64,000 bases of DNA, taken from contig NZ_CP139715.1 of assembly GCF_034377285.1 (NCBI RefSeq), forward strand, positions 5,312,501 through 5,376,500. The letters run 5' to 3'. The position numbers and the translations under genes were made by a program. Under the pieces are notes generated by a model that had not been told where the DNA came from, made no database searches, and saw only the letters and a list, made by a program, of their open reading frames with translations. Of the stretch, positions 59,894 through 64,000 are shown in pieces (position 1 is the first letter of the stretch; the number at the start of each line of letters is the position of its first letter). The stretch comes from Thalassobaculum sp. OXR-137 (lineage in GTDB: Bacteria > Pseudomonadota > Alphaproteobacteria > Thalassobaculales > Thalassobaculaceae).

Positions 59894-62016
59894 ACACCGC
59901 CCGGCTGGCCACAGCGGATTACCCGACGATGCCGCCGGGCATGCCGTTGGACATGCCGACGCAGAATTTCCGCCGCACGGTGCGGCCGCAGGTCCGCACC
60001 CGCGGCCGGCCCTGGATGGCGACCGCGATCGCCCGGCTGGTGGTGTTCGGCGGCGCCCTGCTGCTCACCGCCCTGGCGACCCGGCAGATGGCCCTGGCCG
60101 TGGCGGTCGGCGAGGTCACCGCGCTCCAGGCGCTGCTGGTCGCCATCTTCACCGTGACCTTCTGGTGGATCTCCATGTCCACCACCTCCGCCCTCGCCGG
60201 GCTGTTCACCTCGCTGCAGCCCAGCGCCGGGTCCGGGACGGCCCTTCCAATGGAGGAGCCCGGGCTCTGCGCCCTGGTGATGCCGGTCTACAACGAGGAT
60301 CCGGCGGCGACGACCGGCGCGCTGGCCGCCATCGCCGAGGACCTGGCCCGGGCCGGGGCGGCAGACGGCTTCGAGATCTTCATCGTGTCCGACACCACCG
60401 ACCCGGCGGTCTGGGTGGTCGAGACCGCCGCCGTGGCCAGGCTGCGCGACCGGCTGAGCGGCACGATGCGGGTCTGGTACCGCCATCGGGCGCGCAACAC
60501 CGACCGCAAGTCGGGCAACATTCACGACTTCGTCACCCGCTGGGGCGGACGCTACGAGACCATGCTGGTGCTCGACGCCGACAGCCTGATGACGGCGCAG
60601 TCCATCGTCGCCCTGCGCGACCGCATCACCGCCGACCCGGCCCTGGGGCTGGTGCAGACCGTCCCCGTGCTGATCGGCCGCGACAGCCTGTTCGCCCGGA
60701 TGCAGCAGTTCGCCGGCCGGATCTACGGACCGATCGTCGCCCGCGGCGTCGCCGCCTGGCAGGGCGACGACGGCAATTTCTGGGGCCATAACGCGATCAT
60801 CCGCACCCAGGCCTTCGCCCAGGCCTGCGGCCTGCCGCGCCTGGCGGGCCGCAAGCCGTTCGGCGGCACGATCATGAGCCACGACTTCGTCGAGGCCGCC
60901 CTGCTGCGCCGGGCCGGATGGGCGGTGCAGATGGCGCCCAATATCGGCGGCTCCTGGGAATCCTCGCCGCCGTCCCTGCTCGACTTCGCCATGCGCGACC
61001 GGCGCTGGGCCCAGGGCAACATCCAGCACCTGGCGGTGATCGGCGCCCGCGGCCTGCGCTGGCCGAGCCGGATGCACCTGCTGAACGGGGTGATGAGCTA
61101 CCTGTCCTCGCCGCTCTGGCTGGCGCTGATCCTGGTCGGTGTCGGACTGACGGTGCAGTCCTACCTGCTGCGGCCGAAGTATTTCACCGAAGCGTTCCAG
61201 CTCTTCCCGACCTGGCCGCGGTTCGACAGCGAGCGGATGATCGTGCTGTTCGTGCTGACGATCGGCGCGCTGCTGGTGCCGAAGATCATCGGCCTGCTGC
61301 GGGCCATGATCGACCGCTCGGTGGTGAAGAGCTTCGGCGACGCCAGACGACTGGTGTTCGGCTGGATCTTCGAGGTTCTGCTGTCGGCGCTGTTCGCGCC
61401 GATCATGATGCTGATCCAGTCGCGCCACGTCTGGTCGATCCTGCGCGGCACGGATTCCGGCTGGGGGCCGCAGCGCCGGGACGACGGCTCCATGGGGCTG
61501 GCCGAGGCGACGCGCTTCCATCTCGGCCATACCGCCATCGGGCTGGTGGTGGTGGCGGCCATCGCGCCGCTGTCCATGCCGGTGCTGGCCTGGCTGTCGC
61601 CGGTGCTGGCCGGCTGGATCCTGTCGATCCCGCTGTCCTGGGGCAGCGGCAGCGCCTGGCTCGGCCGCAAGCTGGCCGCTCTGGGGCTGCTGGTGATCCC
61701 GGAGGAGCGCGAGATCCCGCCCCTGGTCACCGCCTCCCAGGCCGAGCGGTCCGCCGCCCAGGGCGACCTGGCCGAGATCTCCCTGGAACGGGTGCTGGCG
61801 AATCCGGACCTGGCCGAGCGGCATTTCGCCATGGCCGGCGACCACTGGCCGAGCGACCGCGGCCGTCCGGACGTGGACATGCTCACCGCCGCCGCCAAGG
61901 TTGCGGACGCCCGGACCCGGGCGGAGGCGCTGGACTGGCTGCGGCCAGTGGAGCGGATGCGCGTGCTGGGCGACCGGCGCACCTTCGACACACTGGTCTC
62001 CCTGCCCGCCGCGTAA
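59878..62016 (+). CDS. opgH: Glucans biosynthesis glucosyltransferase OpgH
   Basis: 712 residues, an inner-membrane family 2 glycosyltransferase using UDP-glucose to extend glucan chains. There are two N-terminal transmembrane helices, then the catalytic domain with ALVMPVYNEDP, LVLDADSLM (DxD-type), NFWGHNAIIR, the acceptor-site MSHDFVEAALLRRAGW and the DRRWAQGNIQHL motif. Several C-terminal helices follow. It is shorter than the 847-residue E. coli protein because the long N-terminal cytoplasmic extension is missing. Its ATG lies inside the end of opgG. Confidence 0.94.
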   Translation: MDQRIDTARLATADYPTMPPGMPLDMPTQNFRRTVRPQVRTRGRPWMATAIARLVVFGGALLLTALATRQMALAVAVGEVTALQALLVAIFTVTFWWISMSTTSALAGLFTSLQPSAGSGTALPMEEPGLCALVMPVYNEDPAATTGALAAIAEDLARAGAADGFEIFIVSDTTDPAVWVVETAAVARLRDRLSGTMRVWYRHRARNTDRKSGNIHDFVTRWGGRYETMLVLDADSLMTAQSIVALRDRITADPALGLVQTVPVLIGRDSLFARMQQFAGRIYGPIVARGVAAWQGDDGNFWGHNAIIRTQAFAQACGLPRLAGRKPFGGTIMSHDFVEAALLRRAGWAVQMAPNIGGSWESSPPSLLDFAMRDRRWAQGNIQHLAVIGARGLRWPSRMHLLNGVMSYLSSPLWLALILVGVGLTVQSYLLRPKYFTEAFQLFPTWPRFDSERMIVLFVLTIGALLVPKIIGLLRAMIDRSVVKSFGDARRLVFGWIFEVLLSALFAPIMMLIQSRHVWSILRGTDSGWGPQRRDDGSMGLAEATRFHLGHTAIGLVVVAAIAPLSMPVLAWLSPVLAGWILSIPLSWGSGSAWLGRKLAALGLLVIPEEREIPPLVTASQAERSAAQGDLAEISLERVLANPDLAERHFAMAGDHWPSDRGRPDVDMLTAAAKVADARTRAEALDWLRPVERMRVLGDRRTFDTLVSLPAA

Positions 62017-62175
62017 GCGCGGTCTACCCTGCTGAAATTTCCGGTCGAGCGATTTTCCCGGCTTACCGCCTGATCCGAGGCCGCGGGCCGATGCGGCAGT
62101 CGGGATCTATCTACCGCGCGCTCCAGCACGCGTCACCCTAGGTCCCGGCACGAGGGTGGGGAGACGATGAATGAA

Positions 62176-62240
62176 GGGGGGAGTAACCATCGCCGACCGC
62201 CATAGGGCGGCAACCGTCGACTTCCGCTTACTCCCCTCCC
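62176..62240. terminator. Structured region between convergent opgH and second opgD-like gene
   Basis: The arms GGGGAGTAA (62178-62186) and TTACTCCCC (62228-62236) are perfect and enclose a small stem CCGCC / GGCGG (62197-62210). The right arm lies just before the second gene's stop codon. It may stop transcription from both sides, although no U-tract is present. Confidence 0.45.
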
Positions 62241-62244
62241 CCGA

Positions 62245-63822
62245 TCAGCGCGGCAGCGGATCGTAGCGGTAGAGCCACGTCTCCGTGAGCGCACCCGCGT
62301 CGGTGCGCAGGAAGGCGCGCAGCTCCGCCGGCTCCGGGGCTGCCGGGTACAGATCGAAGACGATCCGCCACTTCTTCGTGCCCGGAACTTTCTCGGCGAA
62401 TACGTCGTCCACCCTGCCGGTGGAGGACGCGACCACGGCCTCCGGCTCGTCGCCGTCCTTCAGCGCCGCCAGGGCGGAGCCGTCGAACTCCACTACGAAC
62501 TTGCGGGCGTCGACCGCGCGGTTCTGACCGGGCCGGCCGCCATGGCCGATGCGGGTCGACACGCAGATGGCAGTCGGACGCGGCGGGGTCGGCATGTCGG
62601 TCTGCCAGTACTGGCGGTACTTGAACGTGTAGCTGTTGCCGGCCCGCGCCGGACCCTCGGGCACCCAGAAGGCGCCGATATTGTCGTGGATCTCGTCGTC
62701 GGTGCGCAGCTCCATGAGCTGAACCGATCCCCGGCCCCAGTCGCCCAGCGGCTCGATCCACAGGCTCGGCCGTCGGTCGTAGTACACCCCGTCGAGATAA
62801 TGCTCGAAGTTCCGGTCGCGCTGCATCAGCCCGAAGCCTTTCGGATTCTCGTCCAGGAAGGAGGAGACGTTCGGGAAGCGCGGGTTGGTCAGCGGGCGCC
62901 AGATCCGCTCGCCACCGCCGGTCCAGATCGCCAGACCGTCGGAATCGTGGATCTCCGGCCGCCAGTCGCTGCTGATGTCCGCGTTGGTCTCGCTGTACCA
63001 GTACATGGAGACCAGCGGGGCGATGCCCAGGCGCTCGATGTCCCGGCGCAGGAACAGCCGCGCCTCGACCTCCATCACCACGCCCTTGCCACGCCGCGCG
63101 GCGATCTTGTAGGCGCCGGTGATCCCCGGCCCGTCCAGCAGGGCGAGGATGACGTTGGGGTCGTTCTTGTCCTTCGCCGGGGTCAGGTAGAACTCCCGGA
63201 ACTCCGGGAATTCCTCCGGGCCCGGGGTGGCGCTGTCGATGGCGACGCCGCGGGCCGACAGGCCGTACTGGCCGAGATCGCCGATCGCCCGCCAGTAGCT
63301 GGCGCCGAGGAAGGCGAGCCAGTCCTGAGTCTTCCAGTCGTCGCGCGACCGCGCCTCCTGGAAGCGGAAGCCGGCGAAGCCGACGTCGCCGGAAAGCTGC
63401 TTGGCGACGCTGTCCGCCGGCATATCGAACAGCTCGGGGCTGTAGCGCACCACCCGGGCGAAGCCGTCCTGCAGGGTGTGGACCTTCACGCCGCGCGGGA
63501 AGTAGCGGCCCACATGGAAGAAGGTGGCCGGGTAGGTTCCCGATCCGTCGGCGAACACCGCCTCGTCCGGCCGATACCGCAGCTTGCCGTGGGCGTCGTA
63601 GTCGATCGCCTCGATCACGTCGGGCGCCACGATCGGCGCCGCCGAATAGGGAGCGGCGGCCATGTCGCGGGCGCGGTCGACCAGCGCCTCATAGCCGAAC
63701 TCGAACGGCTGGCCGAAGGACAGGGTCGGGCCGGCGGCCTTGGCGAGATGAGGATTTGCGAGCAGGGTCAGCAGCGCGGCACCCGCACCCTGAACCACGT
63801 CACGCCGATTGATAGTGGGCAT
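62245..63822 (-). CDS. Second MdoG/OpgD-family glucan biosynthesis protein, Tat exported
   Basis: 525 residues from MPTINRRDVVQGAGAALL; a start ten codons upstream is less likely. The signal has twin arginines and ends near LAKAAG, typical of OpgD. It has LSFGQPFEFGYEALVDRARDMA, then RYRPDEAVFADG, QYGLSARGVAI, EFYLTPAKDKND, the PSLWIEPLGDWGRGSVQLMEL segment and the C-terminal immunoglobulin-like domain. Paralog of the opgG product at 58283 and convergent to it. One may make and the other modify glucan chains; assignments to OpgG or OpgD cannot be separated by eye. Confidence 0.92.
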   Translation of the reverse strand: MPTINRRDVVQGAGAALLTLLANPHLAKAAGPTLSFGQPFEFGYEALVDRARDMAAAPYSAAPIVAPDVIEAIDYDAHGKLRYRPDEAVFADGSGTYPATFFHVGRYFPRGVKVHTLQDGFARVVRYSPELFDMPADSVAKQLSGDVGFAGFRFQEARSRDDWKTQDWLAFLGASYWRAIGDLGQYGLSARGVAIDSATPGPEEFPEFREFYLTPAKDKNDPNVILALLDGPGITGAYKIAARRGKGVVMEVEARLFLRRDIERLGIAPLVSMYWYSETNADISSDWRPEIHDSDGLAIWTGGGERIWRPLTNPRFPNVSSFLDENPKGFGLMQRDRNFEHYLDGVYYDRRPSLWIEPLGDWGRGSVQLMELRTDDEIHDNIGAFWVPEGPARAGNSYTFKYRQYWQTDMPTPPRPTAICVSTRIGHGGRPGQNRAVDARKFVVEFDGSALAALKDGDEPEAVVASSTGRVDDVFAEKVPGTKKWRIVFDLYPAAPEPAELRAFLRTDAGALTETWLYRYDPLPR

Positions 63823-64000
63823 GGAAGGACCTGCGAATACGAGAAGCGGCACCTTGGCGGGCGGGCCGCACCATTACCGGGGTCTGATCGAGCCCCCGCC
63901 AGCGCCGCGATACATGCCATCGAACGGGGTCTCGCTCAAGCGCCCGATAGCGGGCCGGCGGGCGGCCCGACCGTCCGCGGCCTAGCCGGCGCTGCCGCCC

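Noticed and set aside
63823-64000. Start of another gene at the right edge
   Set aside because: No in-frame start with ribosome binding site and no family match in the last 178 bases.

Overview
The window is a GC-rich chromosomal segment from an alphaproteobacterium, most likely of the Rhodospirillales type. That placement is an inference from the short-form adenylate kinase encoded right after secY, the absence of rpmJ between secY and rpsM, the TTGAC-type promoters, the caa3-type oxidase with fused subunits and the glucan synthesis genes. No rRNA, CRISPR array, insertion sequence or phage gene is visible.

Left arm (1-18.3 kb). A truncated helical-repeat protein is followed by the two-gene bacterial end-joining module, ku and ligD. 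A minus-strand operon (4543-10222) encodes a caa3-type oxidase: CoxB fused to cytochrome c, a CoxI-CoxIII fusion, a small membrane protein, a CtaG-like assembly factor and a tri-heme cytochrome c. Divergent from it, behind a near-certain Zur box, lie a COG0523 metallochaperone GTPase and its DUF1826 partner. A TAXI-type TRAP transporter (binding protein and fused 4TM/12TM permease) follows. Then come a minus-strand pair (a 96-residue protein of unknown function and a trypsin-like peptidase) and a transglutaminase-like protein.

Centre (18.4-51.7 kb). About 33 kb of minus-strand genes form one almost uninterrupted transcription-translation block. In transcription order it runs: tRNA-Tyr, tufB, tRNA-Trp, secE, nusG, rplK, rplA, rplJ, rplL, rpoB, rpoC, then the str genes (rpsL, rpsG, fusA, tufA), the S10 and spc genes (rpsJ to secY and adk) and the alpha genes (rpsM, rpsK, rpoA, rplQ), ending at a classic U-tract terminator. 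I can place four strong internal promoters (before tRNA-Tyr, rpsL, rpsJ and rpsM), an attenuator-like terminator in the rpsJ leader, and perfect hairpins in most of the wider gaps. tufA and tufB encode identical proteins and differ at only five nucleotides, all near the 3' end.

Right arm (51.7-64 kb). The plus strand carries rlmB, an unrecognised 490-residue protein translationally coupled to a PuuE-like polysaccharide deacetylase/allantoinase, tRNA-Thr, a HigBA toxin-antitoxin pair, and a lipid-kinase-like plus metallophosphoesterase pair. It continues with an osmoregulated periplasmic glucan cluster: opgG and opgH overlapping, with a second MdoG/OpgD paralog convergent to them.

I did not find a clearly new multi-gene system. 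The best leads are the regulatory architecture of the ribosomal superoperon, the CoxI-III fusion whose K-channel lysine position is glutamine, the Zur-linked GTPase/DUF1826 operon, and the orphan small-protein/trypsin-like peptidase pair.
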